A stretch of DNA of 64,000 nt, from assembly GCF_007673235.1 (NCBI RefSeq), contig NZ_VDZH01000001.1:549261-613260 (forward strand). Direction: 5' to 3'. This document shows, one piece after another, positions 17,761-25,779 of the stretch; positions within the stretch are counted from its first letter, which is position 1; the number at the start of each line of letters is the position of its first letter. The translations under genes were made by a program, and so were the position numbers. Below the pieces are notes generated by a model, which worked only from the letters and a program-made list of their open reading frames with translations, had not been told where the DNA came from and searched no databases. This DNA is from Curtobacterium pusillum. Its GTDB lineage: Bacteria; Actinomycetota; Actinomycetes; Actinomycetales; Microbacteriaceae.

Positions 17761-18455
17761 GCTGCGCTCCCCGAGTTCATCAGCGACAGCAGTGCCGCGG
17801 TCTGCAGGTCGGTACCCGACGCACCCGAGACAGCTGGCGTCGCCGAGGCCTGCGCCGGGACGATGCGCCGGATCGTGGCGATGTCGGAGTCCTTGTACCA
17901 GTTGTCGACGATCCGGACGTCCTTGCCCGGTCGCGGCGCGTGCAGGACCTTGCCGTCGCCGACGTAGATGACGACGTGCCCCTCGCCCTTCGGGATGATG
18001 AGGTCCCCGGGCTGGGCGTCCTCGAGCGAGCCGACCTCGACGCCCATCTTCGCCTGGTCCGGCACGACCCGGGGCATGGTGACCCCGAGGTCCTTGAACA
18101 CCGTCTGCACGAGGCCCGAGCAGTCCATGCCGCTCGTCGTGGTGCCGCCGAACACGTACGGCACGCCGAGGTACTTCTTCGCGTCGGCGACGACGTCGGC
18201 CCCGCTGGCGCCGCTGCCCGTCGCGAGGGTGCCGGCACCGGCGTCGACCGAGGTCGCGGTCGAAGCGCCCGACGCAGCCGCCGAGGTCGTCCCCGTGCCG
18301 GTCGCGGTCGCGAGCGCGTCGGCGAACGCGGTCGAGTTCGCGGCACTCGACGACGACGCCGGGGCGGTCGTCCCGGTGCCGGTCGTCCCCGTGCGCAGGG
18401 CGTCGATCTGGGTCCGGATCTCGGAGATCCGGGAGAGCACGGCGTCCACGCTCAT
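17757..18455 (-). CDS. NlpC/P60 peptidoglycan endopeptidase in the flagellar operon
   Basis: 232 residues. The N-terminus is a short helix plus an Ala/Ser/Thr-rich linker; the last ~130 residues are an NlpC/P60 domain: AKKYLGVPYVFGG, catalytic Cys in MDCSGLVQTVF, catalytic His in GEGHVVIYVG and a second His in KVLHAPRPG. No signal peptide is visible, so export through the flagellar type III apparatus is plausible. It is embedded between fliJ and fliK with 4 bp overlaps on both sides, so it probably opens the cell wall for the rod, the job done by the FlgJ muramidase in proteobacteria. Confidence 0.9.
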   Translation of the reverse strand: MSVDAVLSRISEIRTQIDALRTGTTGTGTTAPASSSSAANSTAFADALATATGTGTTSAAASGASTATSVDAGAGTLATGSGASGADVVADAKKYLGVPYVFGGTTTSGMDCSGLVQTVFKDLGVTMPRVVPDQAKMGVEVGSLEDAQPGDLIIPKGEGHVVIYVGDGKVLHAPRPGKDVRIVDNWYKDSDIATIRRIVPAQASATPAVSGASGTDLQTAALLSLMNSGSAA

Positions 18456-18883
18456 CGGGCACCACCTTCCGCACGGCTCCGGGCCGCGATCTCGTCGAGG
18501 GCGTTCTGTTCGGTGCGGAGCTCCTCGGCGGTCTGCTGCTCCGTGTGCTGGACCTCGAGCTTCTCGAGCCCGAGGGCGGACCGGCGGGCGCCGTTGTAGT
18601 CGTCCTGCGCCTGGTCGGCATCGGCGCGACGGCTGCGGACGACGGCGTCGAGCTCCTCGAGCATGCCCCGGGTCGCGGCACGTGCGGCGGCGACGGCGCT
18701 GAGGGTCGCGGCGTCCTGGATCGGCTGCGAGCCCTCGGCGTCGGCGAGGCTCCGGCGCGCGGCGATCCGGGCGTCGGCGGCGTCGCGCACCCGCTCGTTG
18801 GCGGCGGCGAGGGCAGCGGCGGCACGGTCCTGTTCGGCGTGCCGCAGGCGGAGGAGCCCGGCGAGCGGGAAGCGGCGCGCCAT
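18452..18883 (-). CDS. fliJ: Flagellar export protein FliJ
   Basis: 143 residues, almost entirely charged coiled coil (LRLRHAEQDRAAAALAAANE; KLEVQHTEQQTAEELRTEQN). FliJ forms the stalk that inserts into the FliI ATPase ring and connects it to the export gate. Sequence conservation is low in this family, so the call relies on coiled coil, length and the position directly after fliI, with which it overlaps by 1 bp (TGATG). It overlaps the NlpC gene by 4 bp. Confidence 0.85.
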   Translation of the reverse strand: MARRFPLAGLLRLRHAEQDRAAAALAAANERVRDAADARIAARRSLADAEGSQPIQDAATLSAVAAARAATRGMLEELDAVVRSRRADADQAQDDYNGARRSALGLEKLEVQHTEQQTAEELRTEQNALDEIAARSRAEGGAR

Positions 18884-20238
18884 CAGGCCACCGCCAACTG
18901 CTGCACGAGCGTGCCGAGGTGCTGCCAGGACGCGGCTGCGGTCGCGCGCTCGTCCATCCCCTGGCGGAGGAACGCGTCGATCGCGTCCTGGTGGTCGACG
19001 GCGGCGTCCACGAGCGGGTTCGTCCCCGGCTGGTACGCGCCGACGTCGAGCAGGTCCTGCGCTGCCTTCCGCGCGGCCATGACCTTCCGGAGGGTCGTCG
19101 CGGCACCGCGCTGCGACGGCGTCGTGACCTTCGAGGCCACGCGCGACACCGACCCGAGCGCGTCCACCGACGGGAAGTGCCCGGTGATCGCGAGCTTCCG
19201 GTCGAGCACGACGTGGCCGTCCAGGATGCTCCGGGCGGCGTCGGCGATCGGCTCGTTGTGGTCGTCGCCGTCGACGAGCACCGTGTACAGGCCCGTGATG
19301 CTCCCGACCCGGTCGGTCCCGGCACGCTCGAGCAGTCCGGCGAGCACCGAGAACGTCGACGGCGGGTAGCCCCGGGTGGCCGGCGGCTCCCCCACGGACA
19401 GCCCGATCTCCCGCTGGGCCATCGCGACGCGGGTGAGCGAGTCCATCATGAGGACCACGTCCTGGCCGGCGTCGCGGAACGACTCGGCGATGCGGGTGGC
19501 GACGAACGCGGCACGGAGGCGCATGAGCGCGGGCTCGTCCGAGGTCGACACGACGACGATCGAGCGGGCGAGGCCCTCGGGTCCGAGGTCGTCCTCGAGG
19601 AACTCGCGCACCTCGCGGCCGCGCTCCCCGACGAGCGCGATGACGTTGACGGCGGCGTCGCTCCCCCGGGCGATCATCGACAGCAGCGACGACTTGCCGA
19701 CGCCGGAGCCGGCGAACAGGCCCATGCGCTGCCCGCGGCCGACGGTGGTGAGGGTGTCGAGCACGCGGACGCCGAGCTGCATCGGGGCGTCGATGCGGGT
19801 GCGCGCCATGGCGCCCGGCGTGTCGTGGTCGAGCGGCACCCAGGCGACCGGGTCGCCGGAGGCACCGACGAGCGGACCGCCGTCGTCGATCGGCCGGCCG
19901 AGCCCGTCGAGCACCCGTCCGAACAGTCCGGCGCCGGTCGGCACGAGCACGGGGCGGCCGGTCGGGCGTGCCGGTGTTCCGGCGGTGACCCCGGTGAGCC
20001 GTCCGAGCGGCATGCAGCGGACGCCCGCGACGTCGGTCGCGACGACCTCGACGAGTGTCTGCGGTGCACCCTCGGCGCCGACCGAGACGACCTCGCCGAC
20101 GCGCGCGTCGAGGCCGGCGACGGTGAGCCCCAGCCCGACGGCGCTCGTGACGACGCCGACGCGCTGCGGGGCAGCCTGTCGGAGCGCCTCGTCGAGCCCA
20201 CGGGGGCGGAGGATCGGCCGCTGCAGCGTGGCGGTCAC
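18883..20238 (-). CDS. fliI: Flagellum-specific ATPase FliI
   Basis: 451 residues. F1-type hexameric ATPase that energises flagellar export. Walker A AGSGVGKSS is at 176-184; the Walker B region is VVLMMDSLTRVAMAQREIGL, followed by the FliI-specific GEPPATRGYPPSTFSVLAGLLERAG. The GTG start overlaps the fliH stop (GTGA). With FliH and FliJ it forms the cytoplasmic export ATPase complex. The membrane gate (FlhAB, FliPQR) is not encoded in this window. Confidence 0.96.
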   Translation of the reverse strand: MTATLQRPILRPRGLDEALRQAAPQRVGVVTSAVGLGLTVAGLDARVGEVVSVGAEGAPQTLVEVVATDVAGVRCMPLGRLTGVTAGTPARPTGRPVLVPTGAGLFGRVLDGLGRPIDDGGPLVGASGDPVAWVPLDHDTPGAMARTRIDAPMQLGVRVLDTLTTVGRGQRMGLFAGSGVGKSSLLSMIARGSDAAVNVIALVGERGREVREFLEDDLGPEGLARSIVVVSTSDEPALMRLRAAFVATRIAESFRDAGQDVVLMMDSLTRVAMAQREIGLSVGEPPATRGYPPSTFSVLAGLLERAGTDRVGSITGLYTVLVDGDDHNEPIADAARSILDGHVVLDRKLAITGHFPSVDALGSVSRVASKVTTPSQRGAATTLRKVMAARKAAQDLLDVGAYQPGTNPLVDAAVDHQDAIDAFLRQGMDERATAAASWQHLGTLVQQLAVA

Positions 20239-20894
20239 GAGGCGACCCCCAGCGCGGTGCGGGCGCGGTCGAGCGCGGTGGCGATGCGGGCGTCGAGCAG
20301 CCCGTCCGGCAGGTCGACGACGGCGTCGCCGTCGGACAGGGCCGGGTCCGCCACCACCGGGACCGGCAGGTCCAGGTCGGCCACGCGGGCCGCGTCGCCG
20401 ACGCTCAGCCGGACCGCGACGGCGACCGTGCGGTCGATGGAGGCGAGCGCCCGCAGGACGGTCGCCTCGGCGCCGGACGCACCCCGCGCCTCCAGGCTGT
20501 GCGCATCCGCCGGTCCGGCGGACGCCGCGTCGGACGGCCTGGAGGCACGGATCGCGTACCCGACGACGGCTTCGGCCAGGTCGACGGCGGCGGCCGCGAC
20601 CGACTGCTCCGCGGCGTCCAGGACCGGCGTCACCTGCGACAGCATCGCGTTCGTCGCGGCGTCGAGGACAGCGATGCGACGGGCGGTGTCGGCGTGCATC
20701 GACGCGAGGCGCGCGGCGTGCTCGGCCTCGAGCCGGACCCGCAGCGCGTCCGTCTCGGCCTGCGCGGCGCGGAGGCCGGCGGCGTACCCGGCGGCGTGCC
20801 CGCGGACGTCGGCGCTGGCGGCGCGGTCGCGTCCGGCCGCGTCCCCGATGACGGGGAACGCGACGCGCTGGACGGTGGCGGCGGTGTCAGTCAA
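20235..20894 (-). CDS. fliH: Flagellar assembly protein FliH
   Basis: About 219 residues. FliH regulates FliI and links it to the C-ring. The protein has an Ala/Arg-rich helical N-terminal half (HAAGYAAGLRAAQAETDALRV) and a C-terminal domain with the FliH-like LALADGDAVVDLP-type pattern (DPALSDGDAVVDLPDGLLDARI). The probable start is TTG at 20894, overlapping the fliG end by 8 bp, with GGAGG about 9 nt upstream; no ATG or GTG fits before the conserved region. Two family B half-sites lie within the gene (20484 and 20538) and encode SLEAR- and RPSD-region residues. Confidence 0.82.
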   Translation of the reverse strand: MTDTAATVQRVAFPVIGDAAGRDRAASADVRGHAAGYAAGLRAAQAETDALRVRLEAEHAARLASMHADTARRIAVLDAATNAMLSQVTPVLDAAEQSVAAAAVDLAEAVVGYAIRASRPSDAASAGPADAHSLEARGASGAEATVLRALASIDRTVAVAVRLSVGDAARVADLDLPVPVVADPALSDGDAVVDLPDGLLDARIATALDRARTALGVAS

Positions 20895-21942
20895 CGAGCT
20901 CGTCCTCCTCGGCGCGGTGAACGGTGATGACGCCCTGCGCCTCGAGTTCGCGCACGGAGCGGACGACCTCGGCGCGGGCCTCCTCGACCTGCGACACCCG
21001 GACCGGGCCCATGGCCTGCAGTTCGTCGTCGAGGAGCTCGCGGTTGCGCTCGGACACGTTGGCGCGGATGGTCTCGACGACGGGGGCGGCCGCACCCTTC
21101 ATGGCGGTCGCGAGGAGCTTCGAGTCGATGCCGCGCAGGACCTGCTGGATGTCGCGGGACTCGAGCTTGACGATGTCCTCGAAGGTGAGCATCCGGGAGC
21201 GGATGTCCTCGGCCAGCTCGGGGTCGCGCGCCTCGAGCCCGTCGAGCACGGCCTTCTCGGTGGCGACGTCGGAGCGGTTGATGATGTCGACCAGAGGCGC
21301 GATGCCCCCGACGACCTCGACGCTCTCGCGCGGCGACACGACGGCGCCGGCGCGCTGCCGCAGGACGCCGGCGACGATGCCGACGGCCTCCGGGGTCGCG
21401 CTGCCCATCGTCGCGAACGCCTGCGCCACGTCGGTGCGGACACGCTCGTCAACGCCCGCCAGGACGGCGCTCGCCTGGCCCGGCTTGAGGTGCGCCAGGA
21501 CGAGCGCGATGGTCTGCGGCAGCTCACCCTCGAGCAGGGTGACGACCTGGCCGGGTTCGGCGTCGTCGAGGAAGTCGAACGACTGCCCCGCGAGGTTCGA
21601 CGCCAGCCGGTCCATCACACCGGCGGCCCGCTCGGCGCCGAACGACGCCTCGAGCAGTCCGAGCGCGGTCTCCTTGCCGCCGCGCTTCTGCATGCGGCCG
21701 CTCATGGTCATCCGGTGGAACTCGGTGAGGGTCCGGTCGACGACGGTGTCCTCGACGCGGCGCATCCGGACGATCTCGGCGGAGATCTCCTCGGCCTCCA
21801 TCTCGGTGAACTGCTTCATCACCTCGGCGGCGCGGTCGGTCTCCATCTGCATGAGGATGAGCGCCACCTTCTGGGCGCCGCTCAACGGGCGCTCGTTCGC
21901 GCCGTTGCCCGGGCCACCGGCGCTCGGCACCAGCGCGCTCAC
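20887..21942 (-). CDS. fliG: Flagellar motor switch protein FliG
   Basis: 351 residues, typical length. The N-terminal FliF-binding part has LSGAQKVALILMQMETDRAAEVMKQF; the middle carries ARM repeats with an EHPQ-like segment (LEGELPQTIALVLAHL); the C-terminal torque domain has charged FEDIVKLESRDIQQVLRGID. It couples the MS ring to the C-ring and to stator force. The GTG start overlaps the fliF stop. The partner switch proteins FliM and FliN are not in the window. Confidence 0.95.
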   Translation of the reverse strand: MSALVPSAGGPGNGANERPLSGAQKVALILMQMETDRAAEVMKQFTEMEAEEISAEIVRMRRVEDTVVDRTLTEFHRMTMSGRMQKRGGKETALGLLEASFGAERAAGVMDRLASNLAGQSFDFLDDAEPGQVVTLLEGELPQTIALVLAHLKPGQASAVLAGVDERVRTDVAQAFATMGSATPEAVGIVAGVLRQRAGAVVSPRESVEVVGGIAPLVDIINRSDVATEKAVLDGLEARDPELAEDIRSRMLTFEDIVKLESRDIQQVLRGIDSKLLATAMKGAAAPVVETIRANVSERNRELLDDELQAMGPVRVSQVEEARAEVVRSVRELEAQGVITVHRAEEDELVD

Positions 21943-23609
21943 ACCGGTGCCCGGTCGTCGAGGAGCCCGCGGAGGAGCTCGGCCGTGCGCTTCGGGTCGC
22001 GCTCGGCCAGGGCGGAGATGTCCTGGCGGCGGCGCTCGGCGGTGATCTCCTCGGTGGTGAGGACCTCGGTCGGCGCGTCGTCGTGCGGCATCGTCGGCAG
22101 CGCCACGGTCGGGGCGTCCCCGGCCTGCAGCGTGCTCCGGTCCGCGCCGTCGACGGCGAGGGGCAGCTGGAACGTGTCACCGGCGAAGGCGTCGAGCTCG
22201 CCGAGGTCGACCGCCTCGCGCTCCTGCTTCCGGCTGCGACGAGCGAGGAAGACGACGATCGCGATCACGGCGAGCAGCGCGCCGATGACGATCCCGGCGG
22301 TGCGGATCGACGACCACAGCGCTTCCTGCTGGTCGGCCTGCTGCTGCTCCTTCAGGGCCTTCGCGGCACGGTCGGCCGTGCTCGTGTCGAAGTCCATCAT
22401 CGCCACGCGCACCTGGTCACCGCGGGTCTGGTCGACCCCGGCCGCCGCGGACACCAGGTCGTTGATGCTCTGCAGGTTCGCGTTCTGCACCGCCGTGGCC
22501 TTCGAGTTCAGCGCGACGGAGATCGTCTGGCGGGACAGACCGCCGGCGGGCAACTGGGTCGTCTCCGTGGTGTGGTCGACGGCGTTGTTCTTCGTCGCGG
22601 ACTCGTTGGTGTACCCGTCGTCACCCGTCCCGCTGCTGGCGGTGCCGTTCGGCACGGCGATGTTGTCCGGGCCGAGCACGCCGGTCGCACCGCTGCCGGC
22701 AGCGCCGGATCCGGAGCCGTACTGCTCGGTCGTCGACGACTCGTTGAGCGCCACCGGGCCGGTCGTCGGCGTCGTGTACGACTCCGACGTGCGGGTGCCG
22801 GAGTTCTGGTTCATCGTGGCGGAGACCACGACGCTTGCGTTGCCGACGCCGAGCGTGGTGTCGAGCAGGTCCTGCACCTTCTTGCTCGTCGACGCGTCGT
22901 AGTCCGCCGCCTGGTCCGCACCGCTGCCGGTCGCCCCGGTGCCCACGGCGGAGAGCGTCTGGCCCTTGGAGTCGACGACGGAGACGTCGGTCGGCTGCAT
23001 GCCCTCGACAGCCGCGCTCGTCAGGTGCACGATCGCCTGGACCTGGTCGGTGCTCAGCTCGGCGCCGTTCTTCGTCGCGATGAACACCGACGCCGTGGGG
23101 TCCTTCTCCTCGGAGACGAACACGGTCTTCTCCGGGATCGCGAGCTGCACGGTCGCGGTCTGCACGCCGTCCATCGCGCCGATGGTCTTCGCGAGCTCGC
23201 CCTCCATCGCCCGCTTGTACGTGACGTCCTGCTGGAACTCGGAGCTCGTCACGCCCATCTTGTCGAGCAGCGAGTAGCCGCCCTCGTTCGACGACGGCAG
23301 CCCGTTCGACGCGGCCTTGAGCCGCTCCGAGTACACCTGCGCCTGCGGCACGAGGATCGTCGCGCCGCCGTCGGTCAGCTGGTACGGCACGCCGTCGGTC
23401 TGCAGCTGGTCCGTGATCGAACTGGCGTCGGCTGCCGCGAGGCCCGTGAACAGCGGCGCGTAGGACGCCTTGCCGAGCCAGCTCGCGAGCGCGATGCCGC
23501 CGAGCAGGAGCGCCGCGATGACGAGGATCGCGATCGTCCGCTGGGCGGCGCTGAAGCCCTTGACGTAGGCGGCGAGACGTCCGAAGACGTTCTTGACGGC
23601 GACCGGCAT
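21939..23609 (-). CDS. fliF: Flagellar MS-ring protein FliF
   Basis: 556 residues. Two membrane segments bracket a large extracytoplasmic part: the first at about 25-45 (TIAILVIAALLLGGIALASW), the second near 445 (TAGIVIGALLAVIAIVVFL). YscJ/FliF signatures include YAPLFTGLAAADASSITDQL, TIGAMDGVQTATVQLAIPEK and EKDPTASVFI. The cytoplasmic tail ends with a FliG-binding segment (ALAERDPKRTAELLRGLL). It is the platform for basal-body assembly. It overlaps the fliE stop by 1 bp. Confidence 0.96.
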   Translation of the reverse strand: MPVAVKNVFGRLAAYVKGFSAAQRTIAILVIAALLLGGIALASWLGKASYAPLFTGLAAADASSITDQLQTDGVPYQLTDGGATILVPQAQVYSERLKAASNGLPSSNEGGYSLLDKMGVTSSEFQQDVTYKRAMEGELAKTIGAMDGVQTATVQLAIPEKTVFVSEEKDPTASVFIATKNGAELSTDQVQAIVHLTSAAVEGMQPTDVSVVDSKGQTLSAVGTGATGSGADQAADYDASTSKKVQDLLDTTLGVGNASVVVSATMNQNSGTRTSESYTTPTTGPVALNESSTTEQYGSGSGAAGSGATGVLGPDNIAVPNGTASSGTGDDGYTNESATKNNAVDHTTETTQLPAGGLSRQTISVALNSKATAVQNANLQSINDLVSAAAGVDQTRGDQVRVAMMDFDTSTADRAAKALKEQQQADQQEALWSSIRTAGIVIGALLAVIAIVVFLARRSRKQEREAVDLGELDAFAGDTFQLPLAVDGADRSTLQAGDAPTVALPTMPHDDAPTEVLTTEEITAERRRQDISALAERDPKRTAELLRGLLDDRAPV

Positions 23610-23944
23610 CAGGCCTGCATCCTCATGATCTCGTTGAACGCGTCGACGCCCTTGTTGCGGACGGCGGAGACGAGCTCGAGGGTGACCTGCGCGCGGGTGG
23701 CCGCGATCGTGGCGTCGTGGATGTCGTCGAGGTTGCCCGTGACGGCCTTGAGCGCCAGGGTCTTCGAGTCGCTCTGCAGCTGCTGCAGCCCGTCGACGGC
23801 GTTGCCGAGGCTGGCGGCGAACCCGCTGCCGTCGGTGCTCTTCGCCCCGGCGGTGCCGGCGACGTCGCTGGAGGTGCCGGACACGCTGGTCAGTGCGTTC
23901 GTCATCGCGTTGGTGGTCACACCGTTGACGGCGTCGATGGGCAT
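23609..23944 (-). CDS. fliE: Flagellar hook-basal body complex protein FliE
   Basis: 111 residues. The C-terminal half has the FliE pattern (LDDIHDATIAATRAQVTLEL, VSAVRNKGVDAFNEIMRM). It joins the MS ring to the proximal rod. It overlaps flgC by 1 bp and fliF by 1 bp, consistent with tight translational coupling in the flgB-flgC-fliE-fliF order common to Gram-positive flagella. Confidence 0.95.
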   Translation of the reverse strand: MPIDAVNGVTTNAMTNALTSVSGTSSDVAGTAGAKSTDGSGFAASLGNAVDGLQQLQSDSKTLALKAVTGNLDDIHDATIAATRAQVTLELVSAVRNKGVDAFNEIMRMQA

Positions 23945-24339
23945 CAGTTCTTCCCGATCTGCAGGGCCGCCTCGTAGGCGGTCTTCGCACGGTCGACCAC
24001 GGCGGCGTTCGCCTGGTAGCCGCGCTGGGCCATGATGAGGTCCGCCATCTGCGTGCCGAGGTCGATGTCCGGCATGCGGACGTAGCCCTCCGCGTTCGCG
24101 AGCGGGTTGTCCGGGTCGTAGGTCACGCGGCCGGCGGCGCTGCCGAACGCGGCGCCCTTGACGTAGGCGCCGGAGACGCCGTTGCCCTCCTGGACCTCGA
24201 CGTACCGGGCCTGGAACGCGGTGTCGTCCATCGACTTCACCGTGTTGGCGTTGGCGATGTTGTCCGACACCGCGTCGAGCCACTTGCGGTGCACGGTCAT
24301 GCCGGTGCTCGCGATGCCGATCGCGTCGAACGTCGTCAC
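23944..24339 (-). CDS. flgC: Flagellar basal-body rod protein FlgC
   Basis: 131 residues. N-terminal rod motif (IASTGMTVHRKWLDAVSDNI, ANANTV) and C-terminal motif (DLGTQMADLIMAQRGYQANA) are both present. It forms the proximal rod. The GTG start overlaps the flgB stop (GTGA). Confidence 0.96.
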   Translation of the reverse strand: MTTFDAIGIASTGMTVHRKWLDAVSDNIANANTVKSMDDTAFQARYVEVQEGNGVSGAYVKGAAFGSAAGRVTYDPDNPLANAEGYVRMPDIDLGTQMADLIMAQRGYQANAAVVDRAKTAYEAALQIGKN

Positions 24340-24680
24340 GAGTTCGTCCGCATCGCCGCACGGACGCTGGTGAGCTCGGAGTTCATCGCCTGGGTGGCGA
24401 ACTGGTACCGGAGCACGGTGTCGACGTTCGAGAGGGTCTCCTCGTCGAGGTTGACGTTGTTCCCGTTCGTGTTCGTCGGCTCGAGGCTCCGTGCGACGGT
24501 CGGGGTGGTGCCGCCGTTGCCGTCGACGATCGACTTCGCCAGGGCGTCCTCGAACTGGACCTTCTCGGCGTGGTAGTTCGGCGTGTTGATGTTCGCGATG
24601 TTGTTCGCGATGACCTTCTGCCGCATCGACAGGCCGTCGAGCGCACTCTGCAGTGCGACGCTCGTCACGGAATCGAACAC
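24336..24680 (-). CDS. flgB: Flagellar basal-body rod protein FlgB
   Basis: 114 residues, first gene of the ten-kilobase minus-strand operon. SVALQSALDGLSMRQKVIAN, then NIANINTPNYHAEKVQFEDAL, is the FlgB N-terminal rod signature. Start is GTG at 24680; in-frame readthrough further upstream has no family similarity. A FliA-type promoter lies about 100 bp upstream (24782-24808). Confidence 0.95.
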   Translation of the reverse strand: MFDSVTSVALQSALDGLSMRQKVIANNIANINTPNYHAEKVQFEDALAKSIVDGNGGTTPTVARSLEPTNTNGNNVNLDEETLSNVDTVLRYQFATQAMNSELTSVRAAMRTNS

Positions 24681-24781
24681 TGGTGGACCGTCCCCTCGCT
24701 GACGACGTCCCCTGGTGACGTCGCCTGATGGCGGTGGCCGATCCGTGGCCGAACTGGTGAGCGATCCGTGCTCAGGTGGCG

Positions 24782-24808
24782 CTGTCGGCCGGGCCCTGGG
24801 GCGCGTTA
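24782..24808 (-). promoter_or_regulatory. FliA/WhiG-type sigma promoter for the flgB operon
   Basis: On the minus strand, TAAC (24805-24808), a 15 nt spacer, then GCCGACAG (24782-24789). This matches the sigma-28 architecture TAAA-N15-GCCGATAA and is nearly identical in layout to the sites before fliC (28196-28222) and flgN (29428-29454). The leader before flgB would be about 95 nt. Confidence 0.8.
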
Positions 24809-24885
24809 GGGCTCGCCCCGAACGGGGGGCGGGGTGGGGTCGGCGGGGCCGGGCGGAGCGGGGCGGGCGGGGCGGTCGGGGCCGA

Positions 24886-25015
24886 CTCAGTGCGACAACG
24901 TCGATGTCGTACGACACCGGCGGAGTCGCTCGTTGCGGACGCGGACGGTTGCACGCGCCGCACTGCGACAGGTCCGACGTCGTACGACGTCCGCGTTGTC
25001 GTTCCGAGTCCGCAG
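24886..25015. repeat. Intergenic palindromes, family D (two units)
   Basis: Two imperfect palindromic units, each centred on GTCGTACGAC (around 24906-24915 and 24979-24988), flanked by GCGACAACG/GTTGTCG arms and ending with GTTCCGAGTC. Together with flgB promoter DNA they fill the 352 bp between the fliT-like gene and flgB. Similar paired units are at 32692-32802 and a single unit at 43569-43622. Confidence 0.75.
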
Positions 25016-25032
25016 CCGCACCGGCCGGCGCG

Positions 25033-25302
25033 TCAGGCGGACGCGTCGAGGTACACCGAGCCGCGCGGTTCCCGCGTCTCCGCGACCGACCGCAACGCCC
25101 CGAGGTGTCCGGCGGTCGAACGGCGCTCGGCGTCCAGGACCGCGATGCGGTCCCGCTGCGCGGCGAGCAGCCTGGAGGCACGACCCACCAGGTCGCGCGG
25201 GACCGGTCCCAGCCCGGTCGGCTCCGACCACACGGTGTCGGTGTCGCCGGTCAGGTCCTGTTCCAGGGTGGCGAGTGCCGCCTCCCACGCGTCACGCGAC
25301 AC
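25033..25302 (-). CDS. Small protein in the FliT position (possible flagellar chaperone)
   Basis: 89 residues, helical and charged (WEAALATLEQDL; RASRLLAAQRDRIAVLDAER). It has no clear family signature. It starts with GTG inside the end of fliS (11 bp overlap) and is the last gene of the fliC-fliD-fliS series, the usual place of FliT, a FliD chaperone. FliT assignment is by position and helical character only. Confidence 0.55.
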   Translation of the reverse strand: MSRDAWEAALATLEQDLTGDTDTVWSEPTGLGPVPRDLVGRASRLLAAQRDRIAVLDAERRSTAGHLGALRSVAETREPRGSVYLDASA

Positions 25303-25768
25303 CGAGCGCTCCGCCCGAGGGGTGCTGGGCCGCCGAGGCAGCGGGCAGCGACGCAGCGGCCTCGTGCCAGGACTGCCGGAGCGGCTCGAGGATCCGGATG
25401 CAGTCGCGGGTGGCCTGCACGTCCCGGTGCACGTTCGCCGTGATGAGCGAGGTGGACGCGTAGTTGTAGATCGCGAGCAGTCCCTCGCCGCCGTCCCACA
25501 CGTCGATCCTCAGGGTGGACGACAGCTCGCCGACGATGGCCTGGGCGTGCAGGAGCTGCTCGCGGGCAGCCTCCCAGTCCGCGGTCGTCTGGGCGGCCTC
25601 GGCACGGTGCAGGTCGAGGAGCAGCCGGTCGTAGAGCATCGTGACGAGCTGCGCGGGCGTCGCGGAGAGCACGGCCTCGTTCGTGTACTGCGCGCGCCGC
25701 TGGTCGGTCACGCTGCGTGGCTGGGCGGCCTGTCGGAAGGCGGCGGCCTGGAGGTCGAAGGCGTTCAT
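25292..25768 (-). CDS. fliS: Flagellar export chaperone FliS
   Basis: 158 residues. FliS motifs: YTNEAVLSATPAQLVTMLYDRLLLDL and NYASTSLITANVHRDVQATRDCIRILEPLRQSW. It binds flagellin in the cytoplasm and prevents premature polymerisation. It follows fliD by 11 bp, in the common fliD-fliS-fliT order. Confidence 0.95.
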   Translation of the reverse strand: MNAFDLQAAAFRQAAQPRSVTDQRRAQYTNEAVLSATPAQLVTMLYDRLLLDLHRAEAAQTTADWEAAREQLLHAQAIVGELSSTLRIDVWDGGEGLLAIYNYASTSLITANVHRDVQATRDCIRILEPLRQSWHEAAASLPAASAAQHPSGGALGVA

Positions 25769-25779
25769 GGTCGTTCCCG

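Noticed and set aside
18919..22902. Very long open frame (1327 codons) on the plus strand opposite fliG-fliI
   Set aside because: It is an antisense shadow created by high GC; the minus-strand genes have clear family motifs and tight overlaps.
24886..25015. Family D units as a CRISPR array
   Set aside because: Only two imperfect palindromic units, irregular spacing and no uniform spacers or cas genes.
25742..25756. CCTGGAGGTCGAAGG as a further 13-mer copy
   Set aside because: Differs at the C-R-CGG part; not counted as a member of the family B half-site set.
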